DNA of 64,000 bases. Source: Alteromonadaceae bacterium. GTDB lineage: Bacteria; Pseudomonadota; Gammaproteobacteria; Enterobacterales; Alteromonadaceae. Below, in pieces: positions 63,710 to 64,000 of the stretch; position 1 is the stretch's first letter; each line of letters starts with the position of its first letter. The position numbers and the translations under genes are program-made. Location of the stretch: NCBI GenBank assembly GCA_013373625.1, contig JABXHM010000030.1, positions 27,008 through 91,007 of the forward strand, read 5' to 3'. The notes under the pieces are model-generated. The model ran no database searches. It was not told the origin of the DNA and saw only the letters and a list, made by a program, of their open reading frames with translations.

Positions 63710-63955
63710 TTTGGCTGGCCGACCATAGTGGTTGATACCCACATTTATCGCCTATCCAATCGCACCTAATTCGCCATGGGTAAAACCGTAGAAAAGGTCG
63801 AAGAAAAGCTCCTCAAAGTCGTCCCAAAAGCGTTCAAAGTTGATGTGCACCACTGGCAAATTTTGCATGGCCGTTACACCTGCATTGCTCGCAAGCCTCG
63901 ATGTTGCTCCTGCATTATTGAAGACTTGTGTGAGTTTAAGGATAAAACTGAGTAG
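63710..63955 (+). pseudogene. 3' remnant of a second nth allele
   Basis: This segment aligns without gaps to the last 82 codons (including stop) of nth (61671-61916). By hand count it has about 47 nucleotide differences in 246, mostly synonymous third positions. It lacks the 5' two-thirds of the gene, including the HhH motif and catalytic Lys. It also has an in-frame TAA where nth has AAA (after LSNRT). One residue inside the Fe-S loop differs (CCSC for CGSC). It keeps the four cluster cysteines and its own stop TAG. It appears to be the displaced original or alien 3' end of nth. Confidence 0.93.
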
Positions 63956-63968
63956 GCTTCAGGCCGCT

Positions 63969-64000
63969 ATGAGTACACAGCAGTCATTGAATTACGCGAA
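63969..64000 (+). CDS. Possible start of the next gene, cut by window end
   Basis: An ATG at 63969 opens a frame (MSTQQSLNYA) that runs off the window. Only ten residues are visible, so no family can be assigned. A loosely similar frame (MSSKLSML) begins at 61961 after intact nth. Confidence 0.3.
   Translation, partial: MSTQQSLNYA

Noticed and set aside
63465..63710. 81-codon minus-strand frame next to the nth remnant
   Set aside because: No start signal or family resemblance, and it ends at the duplication boundary by chance.
1..64000. CRISPR array, IS element or prophage
   Set aside because: No regularly spaced direct repeats, transposase, integrase or phage structural genes were found on reading both strands.

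Overview
The window looks like a chromosomal segment of a marine gammaproteobacterium, most likely an Alteromonadales member (Alteromonadaceae-like). The basis is the rnfABCDGE-nth block, the fadIJ pair, the ECF sigma/DUF3379 pair, the MipA-DUF3019-two-component cluster, the DUF3025, DUF4381 and DUF885 families, and a Na+/proline symporter. This placement comes from family knowledge, not from a database search. No phage, IS element, integrase, plasmid function or CRISPR array was seen.

Layout. 0-7 kb: the C-terminal part of an insulinase-type M16 peptidase, then a 1509-residue periplasmic-propeller sensor fused to PAS-PAS-GGDEF-EAL. 7.4-7.9 kb: a 50-residue peptide gene behind a good sigma-54-type promoter and closed by an intrinsic terminator, next to a small membrane protein. 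8-11.5 kb: fadJ and fadI with a FadR-like operator upstream. 11.8-18.8 kb: a tightly overlapping MoxR/DUF58/DUF4381/BatA/BatB/BatD operon. 18.8-22 kb: a DUF885 lipoprotein and an ECF sigma factor with its probable membrane regulator. 22.2-29.4 kb: an envelope-themed stretch with an orphan lipoprotein, MipA/OmpV, DUF3019, response regulator, histidine kinase, a solute-binding-like protein, a PagL-like lipid A deacylase and a membrane acyltransferase. 29.6-36.9 kb: putP, then a sulfate-activation operon in the order cysD-cysC-cysQ-cysN-SLC13 permease. 37-47.3 kb: an ABC exporter of NatAB type, Yip1, DUF3025, an M28 peptidase, asnB, a second solute-binding-like paralogue, and queE/queC. 47.4-52.7 kb: rsuA, a LysR regulator, uvrB and a MATE transporter, all on the minus strand. 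52.7-53.8 kb: a gene-free AT-rich stretch with several perfect inverted repeats, one built around a DnaA box, ending in a consensus promoter and tRNA-Asn(GTT). 54-61.9 kb: a secreted M28 peptidase and rnfABCDGE-nth. 61.9-64 kb: a lipoprotein gene lying between intact nth and a second, diverged, nonsense-mutated copy of the nth 3' end.

How the genes work together. The Bat operon combines a MoxR AAA+ ATPase with three von Willebrand-type proteins and a membrane-anchored BatD, a set expected to act as an envelope-associated chaperone or assembly machine. The sulfate operon takes sulfate up, makes APS and PAPS, and removes excess PAPS. Rnf couples ferredoxin/NADH redox chemistry to ion transport and matures SoxR-type circuits in relatives. 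QueE and QueC make preQ0, the precursor of queuosine.

The most unusual observations are the nth 3'-end duplication flanking a foreign-looking gene, the structured non-coding stretch upstream of tRNA-Asn, the sigma-54 micro-transcription unit, and the two unlinked paralogous solute-binding-like proteins without transporters. I did not find a clear new defence or mobile system.
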